Below are positions 51,771 through 60,017 of a stretch of DNA of 64,000 bases, in pieces. The stretch lies in contig NZ_BMKQ01000001.1 in assembly GCF_014644415.1 (NCBI RefSeq), positions 2,435,984-2,499,983 on the forward strand, in the 5' to 3' direction. Source of the DNA: Marmoricola endophyticus (lineage in GTDB: Bacteria > Actinomycetota > Actinomycetes > Propionibacteriales > Nocardioidaceae). A model generated the notes under the pieces. The model saw only the letters and a list, made by a program, of their open reading frames with translations, made no database searches and was not told the DNA's origin. The position numbers and the translations under genes are program-made. How positions within the stretch are numbered: position 1 is the stretch's first letter; every line of letters begins with the position of its first letter.

Positions 51771-52549
51771 CCCCCCAGGCGGTGGTCGCCGGTCTCGCGG
51801 TCGCCGGGGCGCTCCTGCTCGTCCTCCCTCCCCGTCGCCGGCGGGACGCCGGCGGACGGGCCGGCCACGGTGCGCCGCCGCTGCGGTCCGGTGCGGTGCT
51901 CGCGCTCGTCCCGGGCGGTCTGCTGCTCCACGGGCGGGGGCTGGTGCTGGCCGTGATCGTGGTGGTGACCGTCTGGCTGGGCTGGCGTCTCGTCGCCCGC
52001 CGCCGGCAGGACCGTGACGCCGAGGTCCGGGCGGTGCGGGTGCTGGACTACTGCGACGCGCTCGCCGGTGACCTCACCGTCGGGACCCCGCCCCGTACGG
52101 CCCTCGAGCAGGCCGGCGCCGACTTCCCCGACCTCGCCCCGGTCGCCGCTGCCGCTCGTCTCGGCGCGGACGTCCCCGCGGCGATGCGTGACCTCGCTGC
52201 CCGGCCGGGGTACGCCGACCTCCGGCTGGTCGCCGCGGCCTGGCAGGTCGCCGAGCGCTCCGGCGCGGGGCTGGCCGGCGCACTCGGACGCGTCGCGGAC
52301 GGGGTGCGGGACCGGCGTCGTACCTCCCGCATGGTCGCCGCGGAGCTCGCGTCGGCCTGGGCCACCGCACGCATCATGGCCGGCCTGCCGGTGTTCTTCG
52401 TGCTCGCCGGGTCCGGCCTGGGTGCCGACCCGTGGGGCTTCTTGACCGGTACGACGCCGGGTCTCGCCTGCCTCGCCGTCGGCGCCGGCCTCAGCCTGGC
52501 CGGACTGAGCTGGTTGCAGCGGATCTCGGCCTCGGTGCTGGCGGCGTGA
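51767..52549 (+). CDS. tadB: Tad pilus membrane protein TadB
   Basis: A 260-residue polytopic protein with N-terminal helices (residues about 5-22 and 40-75), a cytoplasmic T2SF/GspF-like domain (VLDYCDALAGDLTVGTPPRTALEQAG; LVAAAWQVAERSGAGLAGALGRVADG) and C-terminal helices. It would form the inner-membrane platform with TadC. Its GspF-like domain is weaker than in TadC but the conserved AWQVAERSGAGL segment is clear. Confidence 0.9.
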   Translation: MTPQAVVAGLAVAGALLLVLPPRRRRDAGGRAGHGAPPLRSGAVLALVPGGLLLHGRGLVLAVIVVVTVWLGWRLVARRRQDRDAEVRAVRVLDYCDALAGDLTVGTPPRTALEQAGADFPDLAPVAAAARLGADVPAAMRDLAARPGYADLRLVAAAWQVAERSGAGLAGALGRVADGVRDRRRTSRMVAAELASAWATARIMAGLPVFFVLAGSGLGADPWGFLTGTTPGLACLAVGAGLSLAGLSWLQRISASVLAA

Positions 52550-53280
52550 GCGTGCTCGCCTGGCTCGCGGCCGCTTTCGGGGCGCTGGCACTGCTGCTCG
52601 TCCTCCCACCACGGCCTCGGCTCTCCTCCGGCGCGGAGACCGAGCGGGTCCTGGACGCGGGCGAGGGGCGTCCGCTGCTGCACCGGGCGCGCGGCCCCGT
52701 GTGCTCCGTCGTCGCCGCGGGGGTGTGGGCGTTCCTGGGTGGCCTGGTGGGTGTGGCGGCCGGGGCGGCTGCGGCGGTCGTCGTCTGGCGGGTGCTGGGC
52801 GGCATCGAGAGTGCGGCCGTCCTCAACCGTCGCGAGCGGCTGCGGGCAGACCTGCCGGGCGCGGTCGACCTGCTGGTCACCGTGCTGGAGGCGGGAGCGG
52901 CCCCCGCGCAGGGCCTCGGCCTGGTGGGCGACGCCCTGGGTGGCCCCGTGGCCGAGGAGCTCGGAGCGATCCGTCACCGGATCGCGCTCGGGGCCGATCC
53001 GGTGGCCGTCTGGCGTGAGGTGGCCGCCCACCCCGAGCTCGGCCCGCTCGGCCGGGCACTCGACCGCGCCGCACGGTCCGGTGCGTCGGTGAGCGCCGCC
53101 GGCCGCCGGTTGGCCGACGAGCTGAGGGAGCGACGGGGGGCCGAGGTCGAGGCCCGCGCCCGGTCGGTCTCGACCAAGGCGGCAGCACCCCTCGGTGCCT
53201 GCTTCCTCCCGGCCTTCGTGCTGCTCGGGATCGTGCCGCTGGTCGCCGGGCTGGTCGGCGGCCTCGTGCTGCTCGGCTGA
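52546..53280 (+). CDS. tadC: Tad pilus membrane protein TadC
   Basis: A 244-residue protein with helices at both ends and the T2SF domain between (LRADLPGAVDLLVTVLEAGAAPAQGLGLVG; LDRAARSGASVSAAGRRLADELR; VSTKAAAPLGACFLPAFVLLGIVPLVAGLV). The GTG start overlaps the tadB stop. It ends the first part of the locus; the pilin-like genes follow after a 331-bp gap. Confidence 0.9.
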   Translation: MSVLAWLAAAFGALALLLVLPPRPRLSSGAETERVLDAGEGRPLLHRARGPVCSVVAAGVWAFLGGLVGVAAGAAAAVVVWRVLGGIESAAVLNRRERLRADLPGAVDLLVTVLEAGAAPAQGLGLVGDALGGPVAEELGAIRHRIALGADPVAVWREVAAHPELGPLGRALDRAARSGASVSAAGRRLADELRERRGAEVEARARSVSTKAAAPLGACFLPAFVLLGIVPLVAGLVGGLVLLG

Positions 53281-53611
53281 CCCGTCTCGGCGCTCCGGTG
53301 CCGGTTGACGTGGGCGGCGACCTCGCTGTCGCGGGCCCGGTCCGGCACGGTGCTCGCGGTGGCGTCGTGCCGCCACGTACCCGATCGCCTGCGGGTCAGT
53401 GTGGGCCCGCGACCCGCAGGCGACGTCGTCCGCCGGCCACGGCGGCACCCGTCCGGCACGCCCGGCGAGCGATCCGTTCCGGACCCACAACCCCGCTCGC
53501 TCGAGGGGTTGTCCACGGGACGCAGGACGTCGTCGGCGGTGGTCCGCGATCCCGGCGATCGTCGTGCTCGGCGGTCCCGGCAGGCGGGGCCCGGAGAGCG
53601 AGGAGCAGGTC
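53281..53611. other. 331-bp gap within the tad locus
   Basis: The gap carries a 12-bp perfect inverted repeat (separate entry) and a GGAGCAGG-type ribosome site just before the pilin-like gene. An open frame runs in from upstream but its composition is Arg/Pro-rich shadow coding. A second promoter for the pilin genes is probably here; no convincing -35/-10 pair stands out. Confidence 0.4.
53386..53422 (+). terminator. Hairpin between tadC and the pilin-like gene
   Basis: CGCCTGCGGGTC (53386-53397) pairs perfectly with GACCCGCAGGCG (53411-53422) over a 13-base loop. It may end the ssd-tadABC transcript or tune pilin expression relative to the machine. Confidence 0.65.
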
Positions 53612-53923
53612 ATGACGACGAGCAACGAGGCCCTGGACGAGGGCGCCGGCGGCGGTCCGCAGGAGAGCGGGCGGGAGCGACGCCGCGGCCCGGGCGGCCG
53701 TCGGCGAGGGCGGCCGCACCTGCGGCTGGTGTCGATGCCGGAGTACGAGCAGGAGCAGGTGCCCGAGCACGACGAGGCCGGGACGACGACCGCCGAGTAC
53801 ACCGTCGTCACCGGCGCGGCCGTCGCCTTCGGTGCGCTGCTGTTCAAGCTGCTCACGAGCAGCTGGGGCGACAAGATCCTGGGCACCGCCTTCCAGCACG
53901 TGATCTCCCTGCTCGGGTTCTGA
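53612..53923 (+). CDS. DUF4244 Flp pilin-like protein
   Basis: A 103-residue protein. Residues 1-70 are hydrophilic and charged (Arg/Gly-rich, then EYEQEQVPEHDE), followed by AGTTTAEYTVVTGAAVAFGALLFKLLTSSW, a class III prepilin-like motif: Gly or Ala, then a Glu five residues into a hydrophobic helix. It is the probable major pilin or pilin-like subunit of this Tad system. The ATG (MTTSNEALDEG) has a GAGGAGCAGG site. A leader of about 70 residues is unusually long for a Flp pilin (usually 10-20). Confidence 0.87.
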   Translation: MTTSNEALDEGAGGGPQESGRERRRGPGGRRRGRPHLRLVSMPEYEQEQVPEHDEAGTTTAEYTVVTGAAVAFGALLFKLLTSSWGDKILGTAFQHVISLLGF

Positions 53924-53924
53924 G

Positions 53925-54293
53925 GTGCGCCGGGTGCGGCGGCGGGACGAGCGGGGTGCGGTGACCGCCGAGGCAGCGGTCGTCCTGCCCGTCCTCGTGC
54001 TGGTCACGGTCGCGCTGGCCTGGCTGGTCAGCCTCGGTGTGGCCCAGGTCCGGGTGGTCGACGCCTCGCGCGAGGCCGCTCGGGCCCTGGCCCGCGGTGA
54101 GAGTCAGGGCACCGCCGTCGCCTTGGCGCGCCGCGTCGCACCCGGCGGGGCGAGCGTCCGTACCGACGCGACGGGCACGACCGTCCGCAGCGTCGTGGTC
54201 GCGCCCGTGCGGGGCCCCGGCGGCGTCTTCGGTGCCCTCCCGACGGTGCGGGTGCGCGCGGAGGCCGTGGCGCTGAAGGAGCTGGGCACGTGA
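53925..54293 (+). CDS. tadE: TadE-family pseudopilin
   Basis: A 122-residue protein with a short basic leader and the TadE motif ERGAVTAEAAVVLPVLVLVTVALAWLV (residues about 9-36): Gly-Ala, then Glu at position 5 of the mature helix. The rest is a small extracytoplasmic domain with VRVVDASREAARALARGES. It starts one base after the pilin-like stop. Processing by a prepilin peptidase is expected, but no peptidase gene lies in the window. Confidence 0.9.
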   Translation: MRRVRRRDERGAVTAEAAVVLPVLVLVTVALAWLVSLGVAQVRVVDASREAARALARGESQGTAVALARRVAPGGASVRTDATGTTVRSVVVAPVRGPGGVFGALPTVRVRAEAVALKELGT

Positions 54294-54658
54294 GGGGAGG
54301 CTCCGGGCGCGGCGAGCGCGGCGCCGCCTCGGTGCTCACGGTGGCGCTGGTCGCCCTGCTGGCGGTCGTGGCGCTGACGGCGGCAGGGATGACGGCCCTC
54401 GTCGCCGGCCACCGGCGGGCGCAGGCGGCGGCCGACCTCGCCGCGCTCGCCGGGGCGTCGGCGCTGCAGGACGCGGCCGACGGCTGTATGGCCGCGGCGC
54501 GGGTGGCCACGAGCAACGGTGCCCGGCTGGTCTCGTGCACCGTCCGGGGCCAGGAGGTCGTCGTGGCCGTCGAGGTGCGCTCGGGTGCGATCGGCGGCCG
54601 TCGCTGGACGCTGCCCGGTCAGGCCCGCGCGGGGCCCGCCTCGGAGGACGGGTCGTGA
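54290..54658 (+). CDS. TadE/TadG-like minor pilin (Rv3654c-like)
   Basis: A 122-residue protein with GERGAASVLTVALVALLAVVALTAAGMTAL (residues about 8-37) and then HRRAQAAADLAALAGASAL, the usual start of Flp-locus TadG-like proteins. Two Cys (DGCMAAA and VSCTV) may form a disulfide outside. The GTG start overlaps tadE. Its 3' end overlaps the convergent helicase gene by 40 bases. Confidence 0.87.
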   Translation: MRGGSGRGERGAASVLTVALVALLAVVALTAAGMTALVAGHRRAQAAADLAALAGASALQDAADGCMAAARVATSNGARLVSCTVRGQEVVVAVEVRSGAIGGRRWTLPGQARAGPASEDGS

Positions 54659-56979
54659 TCGGGTGCGTGCTCGAGCAGGAGGTCGAGCAGCCGCACCGCG
54701 CCGGCCTTGTCGAGCGGGTTGTTCTGGTTGCCGCACTTGGGCGACTGCACGCACGAGGGGCAGCCCTCGGCGCACCGGCAGGACAGGATCGTCTCCTGGG
54801 TGGCGCGCAGCCAGGCGGCGGCCACGGCGTACCCCCGCTCGGCGAACCCGGCACCGCCGGGGTGGCCGTCGTACACGAACACGGTGAGCATCCCGGTGTC
54901 CGGGTGGATCGCGGTGGAGACGCCGCCGATGTCCCAGCGGTCGCAGGTCGCGAAGAGCGGCAGCAGGCCGATCGAGGCGTGCTCGGCCGCGTGGGCCGCG
55001 CCGGGCAGGTCGGCGCGGTCGAGCACCGGCGTGAGCCGCTCGGCGGGGACGGTCCACCACACGGCGGTGGTGTCCAGCGTCCGCTCGGGCAGGTCCAGCG
55101 GCTCCTCGCCCAGCAGGTCGCCGCCGGGCGTGCTCCGCCGGAGGTACGAGACCACCTGGTGTGCGACCCGTACCCCGCCGAGGCTGAGCCGCGCGTCCCC
55201 CCACGTGGTGTGCTGCTGCTCGTCGAGGATCGCGATGTCGACGAGCTCCCGCGCCGAGGTCGTCCACCCTGGCTGCTCGCGGCGGAGAACGGCGACGTGC
55301 TCGTCCACGTCGAGCGCCTCGCTGACCCAGGTCTCGCCCTGGTGCAGGTAGACCGCCCCCTCGTGGACCGTGCCGTGCGCCGACCCGGCGTCGACCGAGC
55401 CGAGCACCCGACCCGTACCTGCCTCGACCAGCTGCACCGGTGGGCCGCCGGTGCCGCGGATGTCGGCCAGGTCGCCGGCCCGGCGCCGGTCGGTCCAGAA
55501 CCAGCCGCGCGGTCGGCGGCGCAGCAGCCCGCCGGCGGTGAGGGCGTCGACGGCCTCGCGGGCACGCTCGCCGAACAGTGGCAGCGCCTCCTCGGTGAGC
55601 GGGATCTCGGCCGCGGCGGCGCACAGGTGCGGTCCGAGGACGTACGGGTTCTCGGGGTCGAACACCGTTGCCTCGACCGGGGCGCCGATCAGCGCCGCGG
55701 GGTGGTCGACCAGGTAGGTGTCCAGCGGGTCGTCCCGGGCGACGAACACCGCCAGCGCGTCCCCGGCCTCGCGACCCGCCCGGCCGAACTGCTGCCACAG
55801 GGCGGCCCGGGTGCCGGGGAAGCCCGCGACCACGACCGCGTCGAGCCCGGAGACGTCGATCCCCAGCTCCAGGGCGTTCGTCGCCGCCATCCCCACCAAG
55901 GCGCCGGACCGCAGTGCGGTCTCGAGCTCGCGCCGCTCCTCGGGCAGGTAGCCACCGCGGTACGCCGCCACGCGCCCCGACAGCGAGGGGTCGACCTCAC
56001 CGAGGTGCCGGCGTGCCGTGAGCGCCACCGTCTCCGCGCCCTGCCGGGACCGCACGAAGGCCAGCGTGCGGACACCCGAGACGACGAGGTCGGTCAGCAG
56101 GTCCGCGGTCTCGGCGCCGCTGGAGCGTCGTACCGGTGCGCCGTTCTCCCCGGCCAGGCCGGAGAACGGCGGCTGCCACAGGGCGATCGTGGTCTCGCCC
56201 CGCGGCGACGCGTCGTCGCTGACCGGCACGACCTCGAGCCCGGTCAGGCGTCGGGCGGTGGTCTCCGGCTCGGCGACAGTGGCCGAGGCGAGCACGAAGG
56301 TGGGGCTCGAGCCGTACGCCGCGCACACCCGCCGCAGGCGTCGCAGGATCTGGGCGACGTGCGCGCCGAACACCCCGCGGTAGTGGTGGCACTCGTCGAC
56401 CACCACCATCTCCAGCGAGCTCCAGAACCGGGACCAGCGCTCGTGACCCGGCAGCAGCGAGCGGTGCAGCATGTCGGGGTTGGTGAGGACGTACTCCGCG
56501 TGGTCGCGGGTCCACGCCCGCTCGTCGGGGGTGGAGTCGCCGTCGTGGGTCGACGCGCGCACGCCGGTGCCCAGCGCGTCGAGCGCGGACAGCTGGTCGC
56601 GCGCGAGCGCCTTGGTGGGCGAGAGGTAGAGGACCGCCGCACCCCGCTGGCCCCGAGGCCCGCGCGCCTGCAGCACCCGGGTCAGCGCGGGCGCGAGGTA
56701 GCCGACCGACTTCCCCGAGGCCGTACCGGTCGCGACGACGACGTGGGTGCCGTCGTACGCCAGGTCCGCGACCCGCCGCTGGTGCTCCCACGGACGTGGG
56801 ATCCCGCGCTCGGCCCACGCGCTCCGGAGCGGCTCGGCGAGCCAGTCCGGCCAGTCGGTCGAACGGGCCTCCCGGGCGGGGACGACCTCCACGTGGCGCA
56901 GGCTCTCGGCGCGGTCGGCACGGGCGGTCAGCCGGTCCAGTGCCACCGCGGGCGCGGGAGAGCCTGGACGCCGGGACAC
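54619..56979 (-). CDS. DEAD/DEAH-box helicase with C-terminal cysteine cluster (MrfA/Hrq1-like)
   Basis: A superfamily 2 helicase of 786 residues from the GTG chosen (an in-frame ATG 37 codons earlier would fill the bldG promoter). Motifs: [19 protein letters not shown] (Walker A), [29 protein letters not shown] (DECH box), [11 protein letters not shown] and, in the second domain, [17 protein letters not shown] and [19 protein letters not shown]. The C-terminal DUF1998 region ends in four cysteines ([16 protein letters not shown]), as in MrfA and Hrq1, which unwind DNA during mitomycin-type lesion repair. Counterpart of Rv3649. Confidence 0.92.
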   Translation of the reverse strand: MSRRPGSPAPAVALDRLTARADRAESLRHVEVVPAREARSTDWPDWLAEPLRSAWAERGIPRPWEHQRRVADLAYDGTHVVVATGTASGKSVGYLAPALTRVLQARGPRGQRGAAVLYLSPTKALARDQLSALDALGTGVRASTHDGDSTPDERAWTRDHAEYVLTNPDMLHRSLLPGHERWSRFWSSLEMVVVDECHHYRGVFGAHVAQILRRLRRVCAAYGSSPTFVLASATVAEPETTARRLTGLEVVPVSDDASPRGETTIALWQPPFSGLAGENGAPVRRSSGAETADLLTDLVVSGVRTLAFVRSRQGAETVALTARRHLGEVDPSLSGRVAAYRGGYLPEERRELETALRSGALVGMAATNALELGIDVSGLDAVVVAGFPGTRAALWQQFGRAGREAGDALAVFVARDDPLDTYLVDHPAALIGAPVEATVFDPENPYVLGPHLCAAAAEIPLTEEALPLFGERAREAVDALTAGGLLRRRPRGWFWTDRRRAGDLADIRGTGGPPVQLVEAGTGRVLGSVDAGSAHGTVHEGAVYLHQGETWVSEALDVDEHVAVLRREQPGWTTSARELVDIAILDEQQHTTWGDARLSLGGVRVAHQVVSYLRRSTPGGDLLGEEPLDLPERTLDTTAVWWTVPAERLTPVLDRADLPGAAHAAEHASIGLLPLFATCDRWDIGGVSTAIHPDTGMLTVFVYDGHPGGAGFAERGYAVAAAWLRATQETILSCRCAEGCPSCVQSPKCGNQNNPLDKAGAVRLLDLLLEHAPDHDPSSEAGPARA

Positions 56980-57107
56980 CGGGGGAGTGTGCCAGTTCCG
57001 TCGACCCGGTGTTCCGAACCGCCCACTGGTGGTTGAATGCTTCTCGGTCCTGCCGGCGAGAAGTGGGGTGCGGCCACCGTCCCGATCCACTCACAGGGGG
57101 ATGCACC

Positions 57108-57446
57108 GTGGATCTAGTGCTCGACAGCCACGAGAGCGGCGACGTCACCGTCGTGTCCGTCTCGGGTGAGATCGACGTCTACACCGCGCCCAAGCTGCGG
57201 GACCGGATCGCCCAGCTCGTCGCCGAGGGCCGTCACCACCTCGTCATCGACATGGACGGCGTCGAGTTCCTCGACTCCACCGGCCTCGGCGTGCTCGTCG
57301 GCGGGCTGAAGAAGGTACGCGTCGAGGGCGGCTCGATGGAGATCGTGTGCACCCGCGAGCGGCTGCTGAAGATCTTCCGCATCACCGGTCTGGCGAAGGT
57401 CTTCACGATCCACGCCTCGCAGGACGCCGCGCTCACCGCCGGCTGA
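57108..57446 (+). CDS. bldG: Anti-sigma factor antagonist (BldG-like)
   Basis: A 112-residue STAS-domain protein starting [20 protein letters not shown] with [37 protein letters not shown] (phosphorylatable Ser57) and [18 protein letters not shown]. It closely resembles Streptomyces BldG, which controls anti-sigma factors in development and stress. GTG start with an AGGGGGA site; divergent from the helicase as in Streptomyces. There, the next gene is a cognate anti-sigma kinase; here none follows before hppA. Confidence 0.93.
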   Translation: MDLVLDSHESGDVTVVSVSGEIDVYTAPKLRDRIAQLVAEGRHHLVIDMDGVEFLDSTGLGVLVGGLKKVRVEGGSMEIVCTRERLLKIFRITGLAKVFTIHASQDAALTAG

Positions 57447-57481
57447 GCCGACGGCGCATCCGACGGTCCGCTGTCACCTGT

Positions 57482-57521
57482 GAGACACCGACGTGACCCT
57501 GGTCACGGCGGGGGGTGTCTC
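57482..57521. promoter_or_regulatory. CRP-like palindrome nested in an outer inverted repeat upstream of hppA
   Basis: CGTGACCCTGGTCACG (57492-57507) is a perfect palindrome with GTGA-N6-TCAC spacing, the form of CRP/GlxR operators. It lies between GAGACACC (57482-57489) and GGTGTCTC (57514-57521). The site is about 93 bp before the hppA ATG and 46 bp after bldG, so it may regulate hppA, end the bldG transcript, or both. Confidence 0.65.
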
Positions 57522-57599
57522 GTCGTAGACTCCGGCGCGGCGTAGCTCACGTCGTACGCGGGGTCCGTCTCGGGGGCCTCGCCAGACCCAAGGAGACCC

Positions 57600-59966
57600 A
57601 TGACCGCGCACCTGCTCGGCCAGATCTCGGGAGCGGGCGTCGCACCCGTCCCTGGGATCGTCCACCTCGACGGGCTCAACCTCGTCCTCGTCATCGTCGT
57701 CGCCCTCATCGCGCTGGCCGCGCTCGGGCTCGGTGCGATGTTCCGTCAGGAGGTGCTCTCCGCCGCGGAGGGCACCGAGAACATGCGCACGATCGCGCAG
57801 GCGGTGCAGGAGGGTGCGAACGCCTACCTCAACCGTCAGTTCCGCACGCTGGGGATCTTCGCCGGCGTGGCGTTCCTCCTGCTGCTGGCGCTCCCGGCCG
57901 ACGACTGGGGCGTACGGATCTTCCGCTCGATCTTCTTCCTCGTCGGCGCCGGGTTCTCCGCGGCCGTGGGCTACCTCGGGATGTCGCTGGCCGTGCGCGC
58001 CAACCTGCGCGTGGCCGCCGCCGCCGAGGCCGAGGGGCGCGAGCCGGCCATGCGGATCGGCTTCCGCACCGGCGCGACCGTCGGGATGCTGACCGTCGGC
58101 CTCGGCCTGCTCGGTGCCTCGATCGTGGTGCTCGCCTTCGGTGACGAGGCCCCCGACGTGCTGGAGGGCTTCGGCTTCGGTGCCGCGCTGCTGGCGATGT
58201 TCATGCGGGTCGGCGGCGGCATCTTCACCAAGGCCGCCGACGTCGGCGCCGACCTCGTCGGCAAGGTCGAGCAGAACATCCCCGAGGACGACCCTCGCAA
58301 CGCCGCCACCATCGCCGACAACGTCGGCGACAACGTGGGCGACTGCGCCGGCATGGCCGCCGACCTGTTCGAGTCGTACGCCGTCACCCTCGTCGCCGCG
58401 CTGATCCTCGGCTCTCAGGCCTTCGGTGAGAAGGGTCTGGTCTTCCCGCTGCTGATCCCCGCGATCGGTGCGCTGACCGCCGTGCTCGGCGTCTACCTGT
58501 GCCGTCCTCGCACCGGTGAGAACGGCCTGGTCACCATCAACCGCGCGTTCTACATCTCCGCGGCCGTCTCGGCGGTCGCCTGCGTGGTGCTGTCCTTCGT
58601 CTTCCTGCCGTTCAGCTTCGACGACCTCGACGTCCGCGCCACCGTGCTGGACCAGATCACCGAGGGCAGCATCGGCGGCAACCCCGCGATCATCGCCGCC
58701 TCCGCCGTCGTCATCGGCATCGTGATGGCCGCCGCGATCCTGGCGCTGACCGGCTACTACACCGGCACCGACTACCGCCCGGTCAAGGACGTCGGGCGCA
58801 CGTCGCTGACCGGTGCCGCGACCGTGATCCTCTCCGGCCTCTCGGTCGGCTTCGAGTCGGCCGTCTACACCACCCTGGTGATCGGCGCCGCCGTGTTCGG
58901 GGCGTTCCTGCTCGGCGGCGCCTCGCTGACCGTCTCGCTGTTCGCCGTGGCCCTGGCCGGCACCGGGCTGCTCACCACGGTCGGCGTGATCGTCGCGATG
59001 GACACCTTCGGCCCGGTCTCCGACAACGCCCAGGGCATCGCGGAGATGTCCGGCGACGTCCAGGAGGAGGGCGCGCAGATCCTCACCGAGCTCGACGCGG
59101 TCGGCAACACCACCAAGGCGATCACCAAGGGCATCGCGATCGCCACGGCCGTGCTCGCGGCGACCGCGCTGTTCGGGTCGTACGCCACCTCGGTCTTCGA
59201 CAAGCTGCAGGAGATCGGTCGCGACGTCACCGACCCGGGGCAGGCGCAGGACCTCACGGGCACGCTGCTGGAGTTCTTCGTCTTCAACCCGGCAACGCTC
59301 GTCGGCGTGCTGCTCGGTGCCGCCGTGGTCTTCCTGTTCTCCGGGCTGGCCATCAACGCCGTCGCCCGCGCCGCCGGCGCGGTGGTGTACGAGGTGCGCC
59401 GCCAGTTCCGCGAGATCCCCGGGATCATGGAGGGCACCGGCCGTCCGGAGTACGGCCGGGTCGTCGACATCGTCACCCGGGACTCGCTGCGCGAGCTGAT
59501 CACGCCCGGCGTGCTCGCGGTGCTCGCCCCCATCGCGGTCGGCTTCGGCCTGGGCGTCGCGGCGCTGGCGGGCTTCCTCGCCGGCGCGATCGGCACCGGC
59601 ACGCTGATGGCGGTGTTCCTGGCCAACTCCGGTGGTGCCTGGGACAACGCCAAGAAGGTCGTCGAGGACGGCCACCACGGTGGCAAGGGGTCCTCGGCCC
59701 ACGAGGCCACGATCATCGGCGACACCGTCGGCGACCCGTTCAAGGACACCGCCGGACCGGCGATCAACCCGCTGATCAAGGTGATGAACCTGGTCTCGCT
59801 GCTGATCGCCTCCGCCGTCGTCAGCCTCTCCGTGGGCAACGACTCCAACGACGCGGTGCGCATCCTCATCGCCGTCGTGGCCGTGGTGATCATCGCGGTG
59901 GTGGTCTACCTCTCCAAGCGTGGCGAGGTGGCCATCGACGACGCCGAGCCGGCGCCGGTGAAGTAG
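57600..59966 (+). CDS. hppA: Proton-pumping membrane pyrophosphatase (K+-independent type)
   Basis: A 788-residue integral membrane pump that couples pyrophosphate hydrolysis to proton export. Active-site segments are DVGADLVGKVEQNIPEDDPRN and DNVGDNVGDCAGMAADLFE (from Asp240), with GDTVGDPFKDTAGPAINPLIK near the end. The determinant GNTTKA at residues 502-507 has Lys where K+-dependent enzymes have Ala, so it should not need potassium. About 16 helices are predicted. The ATG lies four bases after an AGGAGACC site. Confidence 0.96.
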   Translation: MTAHLLGQISGAGVAPVPGIVHLDGLNLVLVIVVALIALAALGLGAMFRQEVLSAAEGTENMRTIAQAVQEGANAYLNRQFRTLGIFAGVAFLLLLALPADDWGVRIFRSIFFLVGAGFSAAVGYLGMSLAVRANLRVAAAAEAEGREPAMRIGFRTGATVGMLTVGLGLLGASIVVLAFGDEAPDVLEGFGFGAALLAMFMRVGGGIFTKAADVGADLVGKVEQNIPEDDPRNAATIADNVGDNVGDCAGMAADLFESYAVTLVAALILGSQAFGEKGLVFPLLIPAIGALTAVLGVYLCRPRTGENGLVTINRAFYISAAVSAVACVVLSFVFLPFSFDDLDVRATVLDQITEGSIGGNPAIIAASAVVIGIVMAAAILALTGYYTGTDYRPVKDVGRTSLTGAATVILSGLSVGFESAVYTTLVIGAAVFGAFLLGGASLTVSLFAVALAGTGLLTTVGVIVAMDTFGPVSDNAQGIAEMSGDVQEEGAQILTELDAVGNTTKAITKGIAIATAVLAATALFGSYATSVFDKLQEIGRDVTDPGQAQDLTGTLLEFFVFNPATLVGVLLGAAVVFLFSGLAINAVARAAGAVVYEVRRQFREIPGIMEGTGRPEYGRVVDIVTRDSLRELITPGVLAVLAPIAVGFGLGVAALAGFLAGAIGTGTLMAVFLANSGGAWDNAKKVVEDGHHGGKGSSAHEATIIGDTVGDPFKDTAGPAINPLIKVMNLVSLLIASAVVSLSVGNDSNDAVRILIAVVAVVIIAVVVYLSKRGEVAIDDAEPAPVK

Positions 59967-59980
59967 CGCCGTCGTCCGTC

Positions 59981-60008
59981 GGCCCCGTACCCGCCCGGGT
60001 GCGGGGCC
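59981..60008. terminator. Bidirectional hairpin terminator after hppA
   Basis: GGCCCCGTACCC (59981-59992) pairs with GGGTGCGGGGCC (59997-60008) with one T-G position and a four-base loop. It sits 14 bases after hppA and 9 bases before the stop of the convergent hydrolase. Confidence 0.85.
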
Positions 60009-60017
60009 GTCGTACGC

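Noticed and set aside
57474-59702. 742-codon minus-strand frame opposite hppA
   Set aside because: Shadow frame of a clear pyrophosphatase gene; composition is Gly/Asp/Gln/His-rich without motifs.
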